A stretch of 64,000 nucleotides of DNA from Klebsiella sp. BIGb0138. GTDB lineage: Bacteria; Pseudomonadota; Gammaproteobacteria; Enterobacterales; Enterobacteriaceae. Positions 21,536 to 34,254 of this stretch are shown here, one piece after another. Each line of letters starts with the position of its first letter. Position 1 is the first letter of the stretch. The DNA is taken from the NCBI RefSeq assembly GCF_004342285.1, contig NZ_SMCV01000015.1, positions 1 to 64,000 of the forward strand, given 5' to 3'. The notes beneath the pieces were generated by a model that did not search any database, was not told the DNA's origin, and saw nothing but the letters and a program-made list of their open reading frames with translations. The translations under genes were made by a program, and so were the position numbers.

Positions 21536-21559
21536 CCCGGCGGATGAAGCACCGCCGGG
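21536..21559 (-). terminator. hairpin after nfuA
   Basis: A perfect 8-bp stem CCCGGCGG/CCGCCGGG with loop ATGAAGCA begins about 30 nt past the nfuA stop. There is no U-run, so termination is uncertain. A second weaker stem CCCGG/CCGGG lies near 21480-21494. Confidence 0.45.
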
Positions 21560-21590
21560 CTTGACGAAGGGGAAGCGGTCGCGCTCAGGC

Positions 21591-22166
21591 TTAGTAGTAG
21601 GAGTGCTCGCCGCGCTGGTGCTCGGTCAGATCGCGCACGCCTTTCAGATCCGGGAATTCGTTCAGCAGCTGCTTCTCGATCCCTTCTTTCAGGGTCACAT
21701 CGACCATCGAGCAGCCGTTACAGCCGCCGCCAAACTGCAGAATTGCCAGACCGTCTTCCGTGATTTCCATCAGCGTAACGCGCCCGCCGTGACCGGCCAG
21801 CTGCGGGTTGATCTGCGATTGCAGCATATACTCCACGCGCTCCATCAGCGGCGCGTCATCGGAGACTTTGCGCATCTTGGCATTTGGCGCTTTCAGCGTC
21901 AGCTGTGAACCCAGCTGATCGGTAACGAAGTCAATTTCAGCGTCTTCCAGGTACGGCGCGCTGAGTTCGTCGACATACGCAGTCAGTTGCTCAAACTTCA
22001 GCGCTGTGTCGGTGTCTTCCACCGCATCCGGTGGGCAGTAGGATACGCCGCACTCAGCGTTTGGGGTGCCGGGATTAATCACAAATACGCGAATTTGTGT
22101 CCCTTCTTCCTGATTTACCAGAAGTTTGGCAAAGTGCGCTTGTGCAGCATCGGAAATACGGATCAT
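21591..22166 (-). CDS. nfuA: Fe-S cluster carrier/biogenesis protein NfuA
   Basis: The 191-residue protein has the E. coli length. An N-terminal degenerate A-type carrier domain (about 1-95) is fused to a C-terminal Nfu domain. The CxxC pair GGCNGCSM (Cys149 and Cys152) binds a bridging [4Fe-4S] cluster at the dimer interface. NfuA delivers clusters to targets under oxidative stress or iron limitation. A candidate IscR box overlaps the promoter. It ends HQRGEHSYY as in E. coli. Confidence 0.97.
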   Translation of the reverse strand: MIRISDAAQAHFAKLLVNQEEGTQIRVFVINPGTPNAECGVSYCPPDAVEDTDTALKFEQLTAYVDELSAPYLEDAEIDFVTDQLGSQLTLKAPNAKMRKVSDDAPLMERVEYMLQSQINPQLAGHGGRVTLMEITEDGLAILQFGGGCNGCSMVDVTLKEGIEKQLLNEFPDLKGVRDLTEHQRGEHSYY

Positions 22167-22178
22167 AGCGTTGGCCTA

Positions 22179-22203
22179 ATAGTTGACTATTTTACTGGGT
22201 TAT
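22179..22203 (-). promoter_or_regulatory. candidate IscR type 1 box at the nfuA promoter
   Basis: The palindrome-like segment starts ATAGTTGACTATTTTACT and ends GTTAT on the plus strand. It resembles the IscR type 1 consensus (ATAnnnGACT...AGTnnnnTAT). It covers the likely -10 region (TAAAAT, minus strand), 13-37 bp from the ATG. nfuA is a known member of the IscR regulon in E. coli. Confidence 0.55.
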
Positions 22204-22224
22204 AATACGCCCATCAGCAGGGGT

Positions 22225-22899
22225 CTACAAGGTACGGCACACACACCATACCTGAACCGTCGCGGCGCCGTTTCGCAAAAGCAGGCGGGAAATTTCAGCG
22301 ACGGTGCTTCCGGTTGTGACGACATCATCCACAATGGCGATATGGTGGCCCTGAACCGGTATTTCAAGCTGAAAGGCATTTTTCAGGTTCTGTTTGCGCA
22401 ATCGCGCTGAGAGCTGATGCTGGGTCGCGGTGCGTCGGTTCCGGCGGAGCGCATCATTGTGCCATGCGCAGCGCAGCCAGCGCGCCAGCGGGCGGCACAA
22501 CAGATCGCTTTGATTGAAGCCTCGCCGCCACTGGCGACGTTGCCACAGCGGTACGCTGACCAGCCGGTCTGGCCGGGGTAAGCCTGTGCTCTGGCGAACG
22601 CGCAGCAACAGTAGCCGCGCCAGCGCTGGCGCCAGCTCGGGGCGGCGAGAAAATTTCAGCTGGTGGATCAAACCGCTCAGCGGCGGCTGATAGCCATTTA
22701 CCGCCACCAGCCGCTGCCATGGCGGCGGCTGCTGTAAACAGCGCCCGCAGGGAAGCATGCCGACTGCCGCAGGCAGGCCGCACTGCGGACAGAGCGGGAG
22801 CGGGTGGGTCAGGGAGGCGGCGCATCGGGAGCAGATCCCCCAGCCGGCGATGGCCAGCGGCATTTGGCATAGCCAGCATAAGCTGTGTGCTGTTAGCAT
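22225..22899 (-). CDS. gntX: ComF-family phosphoribosyltransferase-like protein
   Basis: The start at 22899 is chosen because GAGGGGAAAT directly precedes the ATG. It gives 224 residues beginning MLTAHSLCWLC. The frame opens four codons further up. An N-terminal zinc-ribbon-like part has CWLC, CSRC, CPQC and CGRC pairs. The C-terminal phosphoribosyltransferase fold has VDDVVTTGST as the PRPP loop. ComF homologues act in DNA uptake. In E. coli the gene is also called gntX, and it is reported to help use DNA as a nutrient. The exact activity is unknown. It diverges from bioH with 38 bp between starts. Confidence 0.92.
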   Translation of the reverse strand: MLTAHSLCWLCQMPLAIAGWGICSRCAASLTHPLPLCPQCGLPAAVGMLPCGRCLQQPPPWQRLVAVNGYQPPLSGLIHQLKFSRRPELAPALARLLLLRVRQSTGLPRPDRLVSVPLWQRRQWRRGFNQSDLLCRPLARWLRCAWHNDALRRNRRTATQHQLSARLRKQNLKNAFQLEIPVQGHHIAIVDDVVTTGSTVAEISRLLLRNGAATVQVWCVCRTL

Positions 22900-22937
22900 A
22901 TTTCCCCTCATGTCAGGTAGAAAGAGAACAGTAACTG

Positions 22938-23720
22938 ATGAACGACATCTGGTGGCAAACCACCGGCGAAGGAAATTGTCATCTTGTGCTGCTGCACGGA
23001 TGGGGGCTGAATGCCAAAGTATGGGATAGCGTGACGCCGGAACTGGCTTCCCACTTTACGCTGCATCTGGTCGACCTGCCGGGATATGGTCGCAGCCGCG
23101 GTTTTGGCGCCTTGTCACTGGAAGAGATGGCGCAGCAGGTGCTGAATAAAGCGCCGGAGCAGGCTATCTGGCTGGGCTGGAGTCTCGGTGGTCTGGTCGC
23201 CAGCCAGGTCGCCCTGCGTCACCCTGAGCGGGTGCAGGGGCTGGTGACCGTCGCCTCTTCTCCCTGCTTTGGCGCCGAGGGCGACTGGCCCGGTATTAAA
23301 GCGGAAGTGTTGAGCGGTTTTCAGCAGCAGTTGAGCGAAGATTTTCAGCGCACCGTGGAGCGTTTTCTGGCGCTGCAAACGATGGGAAGCGACAGCGCGC
23401 GCCAGGATGCCCGGGCGTTGAAAAACACCGTGCTGTCCTTACCGATGCCGTCCGCGGAAGCGTTGAATGGCGGGCTGGAGATCCTCAAAACCGCCGATTT
23501 ACGCCAGCCGCTGGCGGCCTTAACCGTGCCGTTCCTGCGCCTGTATGGCCGACTGGACGGCCTGGTGCCGCGAAAAATCGTGCCGCTGCTGGATGAGCGG
23601 TGGCCGCACAGCGAATCGATGGTCTTTGCAAAAGCGTCCCATGCCCCCTTTATTTCGCACCCGCAGGCGTTTTGCGAGACGCTGCTGGCGCTGAAAAACA
23701 GGCTGAACAATGCTGGTTAG
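22938..23720 (+). CDS. bioH: pimeloyl-[acyl-carrier protein] methyl ester esterase
   Basis: The 260-residue alpha/beta-hydrolase frees pimeloyl-ACP from its methyl ester and so ends the pimelate-forming stage of biotin synthesis. The catalytic triad is Ser82 in GWSLGG, Asp207 in LDGLVPRK and His235 in SHAPF. The oxyanion region HGWG lies near 20-23. It is four residues longer than E. coli BioH at the C-terminus. It stands alone here, away from the bio operon, as in E. coli. Confidence 0.96.
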   Translation: MNDIWWQTTGEGNCHLVLLHGWGLNAKVWDSVTPELASHFTLHLVDLPGYGRSRGFGALSLEEMAQQVLNKAPEQAIWLGWSLGGLVASQVALRHPERVQGLVTVASSPCFGAEGDWPGIKAEVLSGFQQQLSEDFQRTVERFLALQTMGSDSARQDARALKNTVLSLPMPSAEALNGGLEILKTADLRQPLAALTVPFLRLYGRLDGLVPRKIVPLLDERWPHSESMVFAKASHAPFISHPQAFCETLLALKNRLNNAG

Positions 23721-23882
23721 CGAGCTGTGACAACGATCCTGCTCGTAGCAATACTCAGGTGGCCACGGAGGGAAATGATTTCAGTCGTCCCCGTGAGCTG
23801 TAAAAACAACCTGATGGAGAAGGCGGATGCGCTGGGCGGCAAGTATTATTATTATGTGGTGATTGCCGGAAAGAAAAACGAA

Positions 23883-23910
23883 AAAGCGGGTCTCAGGACC
23901 CGCTTTGGTT
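23883..23910. terminator. bidirectional intrinsic terminator, bioH/feoC
   Basis: Perfect stem AAAGCGGGTC/GACCCGCTTT with loop TCAG, followed by GGTTTT on the plus strand and by TTTTTCGTTTTT on the minus strand. The 206-bp bioH-feoC gap contains no credible gene. Confidence 0.9.
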
Positions 23911-23926
23911 TTCCCATTCCACAGGC

Positions 23927-24163
23927 TTAGCGCAGCGCCCACCATTCCCGTAAACAGGCTTTTCCCTCCGGGCAGCTTTTACAACTGCCGGACAGACAGC
24001 CGTCCCGGTCTTCCGCGAGGCGCACCGCTTTACCCATGGCTTCCAGACGGCTCAGCATGGCGTCGATCAGCGGCTGCGGCGTATGCAGGCGGGCGCTGAG
24101 CTGCTCTGCTTCCATACGCCCTTGCAGAGCCAGCATATCGCGTACTTCAATCAATGACGCCAT
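23927..24163 (-). CDS. feoC: ferrous iron transport protein FeoC
   Basis: The 78-residue winged-helix protein has four cysteines at 56, 61, 64 and 70 in [15 protein letters not shown]. In Klebsiella FeoC these bind an oxygen-sensitive Fe-S cluster and the protein shields FeoB from FtsH proteolysis. The second of two adjacent ATG codons is chosen because AAGGAG is 5 nt upstream of it, against 2 nt for the first. This also gives the E. coli N-terminus MASLI. It is the last gene of feoABC, starting 9 nt after the feoB stop. Confidence 0.93.
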   Translation of the reverse strand: MASLIEVRDMLALQGRMEAEQLSARLHTPQPLIDAMLSRLEAMGKAVRLAEDRDGCLSGSCKSCPEGKACLREWWALR

Positions 24164-24172
24164 CATGACTCC

Positions 24173-26491
24173 TTAGTGGCAATCACCCGCCGGGCTCTGG
24201 CAGCAGGATGAGGGGGTTTTGCGCGTCGCCAGCAGCGAGATGTCCACCCGGCTACGGGCCCGACGCAGCAGGCCAAAGACCACCACGTTGAACAGCACTA
24301 CCGCCAGAATGCACACCAGGCTATAGCGTGGATGCTGGCTGAAGCTTACGGTTTGGTAGTACAGCGTCGACAGTGAATAGGCGATGTTCAGCCCCCACAG
24401 GATAGAGAATGACATCCAGCCGCGGCTGGATTCGCGAGCGACGGCCCCCATCACCGAGATACACGGAATATAGAGCAGTACGAAAATCAGATAGCTGTAT
24501 GCGGCGGCGGCATTGCCGAATTTGCTGCTCATCACGCCCATGGCGCCGGTTTCCATTTCACCATCGCCCTTGCTGGCTTCAATCGGGTTAGCCAGTACGC
24601 TCAGGCTGAAGGTGTCTTTCAGGCTCTGCCAGGTTTCATCCACCGCGGCCAGCAGTTCGTCACCGAGGTGGAATTCCTGCGGATTAAACGCTTCGTTCTG
24701 AATGTTTTCGGCGGTATAGAGCGTGTTCAGCGTGCCGACGACCACTTCCTTTGCCATCGCGCCGGTAAATAGCCCGACGGTGGCCTGCCAGTTGTCTTCA
24801 TGCACGCCAATCGGTTTAAACACCGGGGTAATCAGACGGCTGACGGAGGCCAGCGCCGAATCGTTGATGTTGTCCACCAGCTTGCCGCCGAGCGAGAAGC
24901 TGTTCAGGGCGCTGATGAAAATACTGACGATCACGATAACTTTACCGGCGCGCAGCACGAAGCCTTTCAGGCGTTGCCACGTCTGGATAATCAGGCTTTT
25001 GATATGCGGTACGTGATAGACCGGCAGTTCCATCACAAACGGCGAGGCTTCGCCGCGCATGATGGTGTGTTTAAGCATCAGGCCGGTAAGGATCGCCATC
25101 ACGATGCCGAGCAGATACAGGGAGAAAACCGCCAGCGCTCCGTTTTGTCCAAAGAAAGCGGCGGCGAAGACGGCGAAGATCGCCAGGCGCGCGCCGCAGG
25201 ACATAAACGGCGCCATCATGATGGTCATCAGACGTTCACGCGGTGCATCCAGCGTCCGTGCCCCCATCACCGACGGGACGTTGCAGCCGAAGCCGACAAT
25301 CAGCGGTACGAAAGATTTCCCCGGCAGGCCCAGCGCCTGCATCAAACGGTCCATGACGAAGGCCGCCCGCGCCATATAGCCGGAATCTTCGAGGAAGGAG
25401 AGGAACAGGTACATCATGCCGATTTGTGGCACCAGCGGTAGCACGGTGTTGATACCGCCGCCAATCCCCTGGGCGAGAAAAACGGTCAGCCAGTCCGGGA
25501 AATGCAGGGTATAGCCCAGCCACTGAATACCGTGGATAAAGATAGCGACGGAACCGGCGTCAAAAATAGGCTGCAGTGCGCCGCCGATATTGATCGCCAG
25601 TAAAAACATCAGGTACATGACAAACAGAAAGATAGGCAGCCCCAGGACGCGATTAAGGATGATTTTATCCATCGCGGTGGTGAAGCGGCTTGGCTCTGCG
25701 GTCAGCGTGTTGCTGACGGCGTCGCAGATGGCGGCAATACTTTGGTAGCGGGCATCGGCAATATGCAGGGCCGGATCGTCAATATCGGCGCTCAGGCTGG
25801 CGAGGGCCGCATCCAGCTTATGTTCGGCGTCGCCGGCATAGGCGCGGCTGTAGATATCGCCTTCCAGCATCTGCAGACCCAGCCAGCAGCGCTGACGCGG
25901 CGGGATCTCCTGAGCCATCACCTGCGCCAGCTTTTCCGCTTCGCGCAGCAGCGGCTGCGGATAGTGCACCAGCTCGAGCGTTGTATTTTGCTGATGGCGA
26001 TCGACGGCCATTTTCAAGGCTTCGATCCCGCGGCCACGGGTGGACACCAGCGGAATAACCGGGCAGCCAAGGCGGGCGGCAAGGGCGTCAACATCGATAC
26101 GGATTTTTTGCTTCTCGGCAATATCCAGCATATTCAAGGCCACGATGCAGGGAATGCCCAGCTCCAGCAGTTGAAGAGTCAGATAGAGGTTGCGCTCGAG
26201 GTTAGAGGCGTCGACGACATTAATCAGCATGTCCGCATCGCCGCTGAGGATGTAGTGACAGGCGATCTGCTCATCCAGCGAGGTCTGGGAAGAGATGGTG
26301 GTCAGCGAGTAGGTACCCGGCAGGTCTACCAGCGTGACCTGGTGGTCGGTGGTGGTGAAAGCCCCTTCTTTGCGCTCGACGGTGACTCCCGCCCAGTTGC
26401 CTACACGCTGACGAGCGCCGGTCAACTGGTTGAATAATGTGGTCTTGCCGGAATTAGGATTACCAATTAAACCAATGGTTAATTTTTTCAT
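24173..26491 (-). CDS. feoB: ferrous iron transport protein B (GTP-dependent Fe2+ permease)
   Basis: The 772-residue protein has an N-terminal G-domain followed by a polytopic inner-membrane domain. G1 is GNPNSGKTT (10-18), G3 is DLPGTYSL and G4 is NMLD. A helical GDI-like domain follows (about 170-270). Gate motifs with conserved cysteines, GCNVPS and SCGARL, are present. The C-terminal cytoplasmic tail is cysteine-rich (SSCCQSPAGDCH). It imports Fe2+ under low oxygen. Length is one residue under E. coli. feoA lies 29 bp upstream. Confidence 0.98.
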   Translation of the reverse strand: MKKLTIGLIGNPNSGKTTLFNQLTGARQRVGNWAGVTVERKEGAFTTTDHQVTLVDLPGTYSLTTISSQTSLDEQIACHYILSGDADMLINVVDASNLERNLYLTLQLLELGIPCIVALNMLDIAEKQKIRIDVDALAARLGCPVIPLVSTRGRGIEALKMAVDRHQQNTTLELVHYPQPLLREAEKLAQVMAQEIPPRQRCWLGLQMLEGDIYSRAYAGDAEHKLDAALASLSADIDDPALHIADARYQSIAAICDAVSNTLTAEPSRFTTAMDKIILNRVLGLPIFLFVMYLMFLLAINIGGALQPIFDAGSVAIFIHGIQWLGYTLHFPDWLTVFLAQGIGGGINTVLPLVPQIGMMYLFLSFLEDSGYMARAAFVMDRLMQALGLPGKSFVPLIVGFGCNVPSVMGARTLDAPRERLMTIMMAPFMSCGARLAIFAVFAAAFFGQNGALAVFSLYLLGIVMAILTGLMLKHTIMRGEASPFVMELPVYHVPHIKSLIIQTWQRLKGFVLRAGKVIVIVSIFISALNSFSLGGKLVDNINDSALASVSRLITPVFKPIGVHEDNWQATVGLFTGAMAKEVVVGTLNTLYTAENIQNEAFNPQEFHLGDELLAAVDETWQSLKDTFSLSVLANPIEASKGDGEMETGAMGVMSSKFGNAAAAYSYLIFVLLYIPCISVMGAVARESSRGWMSFSILWGLNIAYSLSTLYYQTVSFSQHPRYSLVCILAVVLFNVVVFGLLRRARSRVDISLLATRKTPSSCCQSPAGDCH

Positions 26492-26520
26492 ATTTCAAAC
26501 TCTGAGTGCCGAACCTGACG

Positions 26521-26766
<246 letters not shown>

Positions 26767-26850
26767 CTAACTGAGCGAGAGTTTACCCTGTGCGGCAATC
26801 GCACAGCACCGGGGAGTCAAGCCAACGGAGAAGAATATATATTTACTACG

Positions 26851-26870
26851 AATAATGATAATGAGAATGG
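26851..26870 (-). promoter_or_regulatory. Fur box upstream of feoA
   Basis: AATAATGATAATGAGAATGG contains tandem NAT(A/T)AT-like hexamers (AATGAT, AATGAG, AATGG) typical of Fur sites. It lies 103-122 bp before the feoA ATG. Iron repression of feo through Fur is established in E. coli. Confidence 0.7.
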
Positions 26871-26931
26871 TTTTTATCATCAATGTATTATGCGGGAAAT
26901 AAGCCGCTTTGGCCGGGAATTCACCGTTTTT

Positions 26932-26945
26932 TTGATATGACTCAA
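26932..26945 (-). promoter_or_regulatory. FNR site upstream of feoA
   Basis: TTGAT-ATGA-CTCAA matches the FNR palindrome TTGAT-N4-ATCAA at 9 of 10 positions. It lies about 190 bp before feoA and about 75-80 bp upstream of the Fur box. This agrees with anaerobic activation of ferrous iron uptake. Confidence 0.65.
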
Positions 26946-27114
26946 GGTCTGTGCTGCCGGGGGGAATAATTTTGAAATTAATTATTTCAATAAATGTTTA
27001 AAGAAGGTTTCATTGGTTAATGGAATGAAGCTTTAATCACTCTGTTATTTACGCGATTTTATTCCCCGGTTAGCGGAATATAACAACAGTCCGGGCGTTA
27101 TTGTTGCAGGGAGC

Positions 27115-27142
27115 GAAAAATAGCCCCCCGTAATGAGGGGCT
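27115..27142 (-). terminator. intrinsic terminator of yhgF
   Basis: On the minus strand AGCCCC-TCATTACG-GGGGCT is followed by ATTTTTC. It begins 10 nt after the yhgF stop codon. Confidence 0.85.
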
Positions 27143-27151
27143 GAGAAAGGA

Positions 27152-29482
27152 TTAGCGTTTTTTACCCATTGCCGCCGCCAGCGCATCCATCATCGCGCTA
27201 TTGCCGCCCGCCTGCGTCTCGCGCCCGCGGGGTTTCGCCGCTTTCGCCGCCGGGCGGTTGCCCTGCGCACGCTCGTTACCGCCGCCGCGCCGCGCGTTGC
27301 CCTCACCGGGCTGTTCATCCAGACGCATGGTCAGCGCAATACGTTTACGCTGCAGATCGACTTCCATGACTTTAACCTGCACGATATCGCCAGCTTTGAC
27401 CACGGTATGCGGATCTTCGACGAATTTATTCGACAGCGACGAAATATGCACCAGGCCATCCTGGTGGACGCCGATATCGACAAAGGCGCCAAAGTTGGTC
27501 ACATTGGTGACCGCGCCCTCCAGCACCATGCCCGGCAGCAGGTCATTCATGGTTTCCACGCCATCGGCAAACTTCGCGGTTTTAAACTCCGGACGCGGGT
27601 CGCGGCCGGGTTTTTCCAGCTCTTTGATGATGTCAGAAACGGTCGGTACGCCGAATTTGTCATCGGTGAAGTCGGCCGCTTTCAGGTTGCGTAGCTCGCT
27701 GCTGTTGCCCATCAGCTCTTTTAACGCCTGTTCAGTTGCCGCCAGAATGCGCTCCACCACCGGATAGGCCTCCGGGTGAACGGTGGAGGCGTCCAGCGGG
27801 TTATCGCCGTGGTTGATGCGCAGGAAGCCCGCACACTGTTCGAAGGCTTTGGGGCCGAGGCGGCTGACTTTCAGCAGCTGCTGACGATTCTGGAACTGGC
27901 CGTTTTCATCGCGCCAGGCGACGATATTTTGCGCCATCATCCGCGTCAGACCCGCGACGCGGGTGAGCAACGGTACCGAGGCGGTATTCAGATCGACGCC
28001 GACGGCGTTAACGCAGTCTTCGACAACCGCATCCAGCTTACGCGCCAGCTGCGTCTGGCTGACATCGTGCTGGTACTGGCCCACGCCGATAGATTTCGGA
28101 TCGATTTTGACCAGCTCGGCCAGCGGATCCTGCAGGCGCCGCGCGATCGACACCGCGCCGCGCAGAGAAACATCGAGGTCCGGGAACTCGAGGGCCGCCA
28201 GTTCAGAAGCCGAGTAGACCGATGCCCCGGCTTCGCTGACGATCACTTTCTGCGCGGTGACTTTCGGGAACTGCTGCTGCACATCGAGGAAGAAGCGTTC
28301 GGTTTCGCGTGAGGCGGTACCGTTACCGATCGCTACCAGCTCAACGTGGTGTTTCTCACACAGCGCAGCGACGGCCGCCGCCGCTTTAGCCGCCTGGCCG
28401 GTATGCGGGTAGATGGTATCGGTGGCGACCAGCTTGCCGGTGCCATCCACGACGGCGACTTTCACCCCGGTACGCAGCCCCGGATCGAGACCCATGGTGG
28501 CGCGTAACCCGGCAGGTGCGGCCATCAGCAGGTCGTGCAGGTTGCGGGCAAAGACGTTAATCGCTTCGTCTTCCGCGCGTTCACGCACGGTGCCCATCAG
28601 CTCGGTCTCCAGGTGCATCAGTACCTTGATGCGCCATGTCCAGCTCACCACCCCTTTGCGCCAGCTATCCGCCGCGGCGTTGTTCAGGCGCAGGCCCAGG
28701 TGGTTGATAATGATCTGTTCGCAATAGCTCTCTTTCGGCGGCTCGTCAAACTGCGGATCGGCATTCAGGGCGAGCTGCAGTATGCCTTCGTTGCGGCCGC
28801 GGAACATGGCCAGCGCGCGGTGTGAAGGGACGCTGGCTATCGGCTCATGGTGATCGAAGTAGTCGCGGAATTTTGCCCCTTCCTCTTCCTTGCCGTTCAC
28901 CACGCTGGCGACCAGATGCGCATTCTTCCACAGATAGTCGCGAACCTTTGCCAGCAGGGCGGCGTCTTCGGCGAAACGTTCCATCAGAATGTAACGCGCG
29001 CCATCGAGAGCGGCTTTGGTATCGGCGACGCCCTTGTCGGCGGCGATAAACTTCGCGGCTTCAACTTCCGGCTCGTGGGACGGCTCGTTCCACAGCAGAT
29101 CCGCCAGCGGCTCCAGCCCGGCCTCAATAGCGATTTGCCCACGGGTGCGGCGCTTCGGTTTATACGGTAGGTACAGATCTTCGAGCTCGGTTTTGCTCAG
29201 CGTGGTGGTAATCGCTTTTTCCAGCGCGTCGGTCAGTTTGCCCTGTTCGCCGATCGATTTGAGAATCGACTGACGGCGGTCTTCCAGTTCACGCAGATAG
29301 CCGAGGCGGGTTTCCAGATTACGCAGCTGCGTGTCATCCAGACCGCCGGTGACTTCTTTACGATAGCGTGCGATAAACGGCACGGTGTTCCCTTCATCAA
29401 GCAGGCGAACGGCAGCTTCTACCTGTTCAGCCCTGGCCTGAAGTTCACCCGCAATAATGCGGCAGAGCGAATCATTCATCAT
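27152..29482 (-). CDS. yhgF: Tex-like S1 RNA-binding transcription accessory protein
   Basis: Start 29482 gives 776 residues beginning [13 protein letters not shown], as in E. coli YhgF (773). The frame is open 25 codons further up, without homology there. The N-terminal Tex helical region is followed by a YqgF/RNase H-like domain ([16 protein letters not shown], near 330). Helix-hairpin-helix motifs and a C-terminal S1 domain ([20 protein letters not shown], near 655) come next. The basic, Gly/Asn/Ala-rich tail ends AAMGKKR. It binds nucleic acid. A role in transcription fidelity or stress tolerance is inferred from the Tex family. Confidence 0.95.
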   Translation of the reverse strand: MMNDSLCRIIAGELQARAEQVEAAVRLLDEGNTVPFIARYRKEVTGGLDDTQLRNLETRLGYLRELEDRRQSILKSIGEQGKLTDALEKAITTTLSKTELEDLYLPYKPKRRTRGQIAIEAGLEPLADLLWNEPSHEPEVEAAKFIAADKGVADTKAALDGARYILMERFAEDAALLAKVRDYLWKNAHLVASVVNGKEEEGAKFRDYFDHHEPIASVPSHRALAMFRGRNEGILQLALNADPQFDEPPKESYCEQIIINHLGLRLNNAAADSWRKGVVSWTWRIKVLMHLETELMGTVRERAEDEAINVFARNLHDLLMAAPAGLRATMGLDPGLRTGVKVAVVDGTGKLVATDTIYPHTGQAAKAAAAVAALCEKHHVELVAIGNGTASRETERFFLDVQQQFPKVTAQKVIVSEAGASVYSASELAALEFPDLDVSLRGAVSIARRLQDPLAELVKIDPKSIGVGQYQHDVSQTQLARKLDAVVEDCVNAVGVDLNTASVPLLTRVAGLTRMMAQNIVAWRDENGQFQNRQQLLKVSRLGPKAFEQCAGFLRINHGDNPLDASTVHPEAYPVVERILAATEQALKELMGNSSELRNLKAADFTDDKFGVPTVSDIIKELEKPGRDPRPEFKTAKFADGVETMNDLLPGMVLEGAVTNVTNFGAFVDIGVHQDGLVHISSLSNKFVEDPHTVVKAGDIVQVKVMEVDLQRKRIALTMRLDEQPGEGNARRGGGNERAQGNRPAAKAAKPRGRETQAGGNSAMMDALAAAMGKKR

Positions 29483-29583
29483 GTTTATTTCATCTTGTGG
29501 ATCGAAAATCAGGGAATAGTTATACGGACTGGCACGGCAAAATGCCAGTCGCCGCACGAGGCTCTCAGATTGTTCCGGACGTC

Positions 29584-30057
29584 TTATTTCACATATTCGA
29601 TGGCATTCACGTACCAGCTCGCTTCACCGGCGGGCGTATTGACCACCGCCAGATCGCCAACCTCTTTTTTCAGCAGCGCGCGGGCCATCGGCGAGTCGAT
29701 GGAGATGTAGTCTTTGCGCCCGAAGATTTCATCGTAGCCGACAATGCGAAAGCGCCTGGTATCTCCGTCATCGTTTTCGATTTCAACCCAGGCGCCGAAG
29801 AACACTTTTCCTTCCTGCTGCGGGGAGTAATCGACGATCTTCAGGTTTTCCAGGCATTTGGTCAGATAGCGTACCCGGCGGTCAATTTCACGCAGGCGCT
29901 TTTTATTGTACTGATAGTCGGCATTTTCGCTGCGGTCGCCGAGGCTGGCGGCCCAGGTCACTTTTTTGGTGACCTCGGGACGTTCTTCACGCCACAAGTA
30001 GTCCATCTCTTTTTTCAGTTTTTCATACCCTTCACGGGTAATCAGCGGCGTTTTCAT
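29584..30057 (-). CDS. greB: transcript cleavage factor GreB
   Basis: The start at 30057 gives 157 residues beginning [14 protein letters not shown], against 158 in E. coli. The upstream 19 codons of the open frame are not conserved. AGAAGG lies 11 nt before the ATG. GreB inserts its N-terminal coiled coil (about 1-75) into the RNA polymerase secondary channel. There it stimulates cleavage of backtracked RNA. The acidic tip residues are in GDRSENADY. The C-terminal FKBP-like domain ends NAIEYVK. It diverges from ompR. Confidence 0.96.
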   Translation of the reverse strand: MKTPLITREGYEKLKKEMDYLWREERPEVTKKVTWAASLGDRSENADYQYNKKRLREIDRRVRYLTKCLENLKIVDYSPQQEGKVFFGAWVEIENDDGDTRRFRIVGYDEIFGRKDYISIDSPMARALLKKEVGDLAVVNTPAGEASWYVNAIEYVK

Positions 30058-30304
30058 TAATCGTTCTACCTTCTGAGCGTCGGGTATTGCGCAGGATGTT
30101 GTGCGGTTGCGCACGGTTTGTCATACGTAATAATACCGACAGGATAAATAATGTGTCTTATGATTAAATGTATACTTAAGCTGCTGTTAAATATGCTTTG
30201 TAACAATTTAGCCTGGAATATATACCAGATTTAGCTGGTCGGCGACCCGGGCTTTTTTGAGAATACGCACTGACAATTGCAGTGAACCTTTGGGAGTATA
30301 AACA

Positions 30305-32382
<2,078 letters not shown>

Positions 32383-32450
32383 TCCGCCTGCTTCACGGTC
32401 CTGTCCGCAGCCGCAAGCGCTGATATCCGGATCGGCGGGATGGCGGGCAT

Positions 32451-32477
32451 AAAAAAGCCGGGCGTTGCCCGGCTTTT
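32451..32477. terminator. bidirectional intrinsic terminator, envZ/pckA
   Basis: AAAAAAGCCGGGC-GTT-GCCCGGCTTTTTC forms a strong stem with A/T runs on both sides between the convergent envZ and pckA. Confidence 0.92.
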
Positions 32478-32493
32478 TCTTTACGTCCGTCGG

Positions 32494-34116
32494 TTAGCGC
32501 TTCGGACCGGCCGCAACCAGCGCCGCGCCCGCAGGCGTATCGGTATATTTCTCGAAGTTTTCCACGAACAGCTTCGCCAGCTGATCGGCTTTTTCCTGCC
32601 ACTGCTCCGGCGAACCATAGGTGTTACGCGGATCGAGAATATGCGTATCCACACCCGGCAGTTCGACAGGAATCTGCAAATCGAACATCGGCAGGGTGAA
32701 GGTTTCCGCGTCGTCCAGTGAGCCATCGAGGATTGCGTCGATGATGGCGCGCGTATCTTTAATCGAGATACGTTTGCCGGTGCCGTTCCAGCCGGTGTTA
32801 ACCAGATAGGCCTGCGCCCCGGAAGCCTGCATGCGTTTCACCAGCACTTCTGCATATTGCGTCGGGTGTAGCGACAGGAAGGCTGCGCCGAAGCAGGCAG
32901 AGAAGGTTGGCGTCGGCTCGGTGACGCCGCGCTCGGTGCCGGCCAGCTTGGCGGTAAAGCCGGAGAGAAAGTGGTACTGCGTCTGGTCAGCGGTCAGACG
33001 CGATACCGGCGGCAGCACGCCGAAGGCATCCGCGGTCAGGAAGATGACTTTGGTCGCATGGCCGGCTTTTGAAATCGGCTTAACGATGTTCTCGATATGG
33101 TCGATCGGGTAGGAGACGCGGGTATTCTCGGTTTTCGAGCCATCGTCGAAATCCACGCTGCCGTCAGGACGAACCACGACGTTTTCCAGCAGCGCATCGC
33201 GGCGGATGGCGTGATAGATATCAGGCTCGGCGGCTTCGGAAAGCTTAATGGTCTTCGCATAGCAACCGCCTTCGAAGTTGAAGACGCCATCGTCATCCCA
33301 GCCGTGCTCGTCATCACCAATCAGGCGACGTTTCGGATCGGTGGAGAGAGTGGTTTTGCCGGTACCGGAAAGACCGAAGAACACCGCAACATCGCCTTTT
33401 TCGCCGACGTTTGCCGAGCAGTGCATCGATGCAATACCCTGCAGCGGCAGCAGGTAGTTCATGATCGAGAACATTCCTTTCTTCATTTCGCCGCCGTACC
33501 AGGTCCCGCCGATCAGCTGGATACGCTCGGTCAGGTTGAAGGCGACGAAGTTCTCAGAGTTCAGACCCTGTTCCTGCCACTGGGGGTTAGTGCATTTTGC
33601 GCCGTTCATGACGATAAAGTCCGGAGCAAAGTGAGCCAGCTCTTCATCGGAAGGGCGGATGAACATGTTTTTGACGAAGTGCGCCTGCCAGGCCACCTCG
33701 GTAATGAAGCGTACGCTCAGCCGCGTGTCGGCGTTTGCGCCGCAGAACGCGTCAACGATGAACAGACGCTTGCCGGAGAGCTGACGGGTGACCAGTCCTT
33801 TCAGATGCTGCCAGGTTTCCTGAGAGAGCGGTTTATTGTCGTTCTTGCCATTGCCTTTATCTGACCACCACACGGTATCGCGGGTGGTATCGTCACGAAC
33901 GATATACTTATCTTTCGGCGAACGACCGGTAAAAATACCGGTATCGACGGCGATGGCGCCAAGATTGGTCAGTATGCCACGTTCATACCCTTCCAGGGTG
34001 GGGTCGAGTTCTTCGTGATACAACGTATCGAAGCTGGGATTGTGAACGATATCCTGGACGTCGTTGATACCATAAGCCTTGAGATCCTGCGGGGTTAAAC
34101 CATTATTAACGCGCAT
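32494..34116 (-). CDS. pckA: phosphoenolpyruvate carboxykinase (ATP)
   Basis: The 540-residue enzyme matches E. coli PckA in length. It converts oxaloacetate and ATP to phosphoenolpyruvate and CO2 in gluconeogenesis. The kinase-type P-loop GLSGTGKTT lies near 248-256. The metal and substrate signature [20 protein letters not shown] (20 residues) follows. Upstream, GGTGA-N6-TCACG suggests CRP control. It is convergent with envZ. Confidence 0.98.
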   Translation of the reverse strand: MRVNNGLTPQDLKAYGINDVQDIVHNPSFDTLYHEELDPTLEGYERGILTNLGAIAVDTGIFTGRSPKDKYIVRDDTTRDTVWWSDKGNGKNDNKPLSQETWQHLKGLVTRQLSGKRLFIVDAFCGANADTRLSVRFITEVAWQAHFVKNMFIRPSDEELAHFAPDFIVMNGAKCTNPQWQEQGLNSENFVAFNLTERIQLIGGTWYGGEMKKGMFSIMNYLLPLQGIASMHCSANVGEKGDVAVFFGLSGTGKTTLSTDPKRRLIGDDEHGWDDDGVFNFEGGCYAKTIKLSEAAEPDIYHAIRRDALLENVVVRPDGSVDFDDGSKTENTRVSYPIDHIENIVKPISKAGHATKVIFLTADAFGVLPPVSRLTADQTQYHFLSGFTAKLAGTERGVTEPTPTFSACFGAAFLSLHPTQYAEVLVKRMQASGAQAYLVNTGWNGTGKRISIKDTRAIIDAILDGSLDDAETFTLPMFDLQIPVELPGVDTHILDPRNTYGSPEQWQEKADQLAKLFVENFEKYTDTPAGAALVAAGPKR

Positions 34117-34238
34117 GTCACTGCTCCTTAGCCAATAATATATACTGCTTTAAATTGTAGGGGTTCTTCCGGGGTACAGACCGCGACCAGGCTCATAGAT
34201 TTACGTATCTCGACAAACGCCTTACTTACGAAAAACAC

Positions 34239-34254
34239 GGTGACTCCTGTCACG
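34239..34254 (-). promoter_or_regulatory. CRP-cAMP site candidate upstream of pckA
   Basis: GGTGA-CTCCTG-TCACG is a near-palindromic match (8 of 10) to TGTGA-N6-TCACA. It lies about 125-140 bp before the pckA start. Catabolite repression of pckA fits this. Confidence 0.6.

Noticed and set aside
24800-25441. His/Asp/Gly-rich frame antisense to feoB
   Set aside because: Composition (HDDRD-type runs) is what reverse-complemented hydrophobic codons give. No homology is recognised.
29527-29550. Terminator of greB
   Set aside because: GACTGGCA/TGCCAGTC forms an 8-bp stem, but no T-run follows on the minus strand and yhgF starts about 45 bp on. It may be a simple mRNA hairpin in a greB-yhgF transcript.
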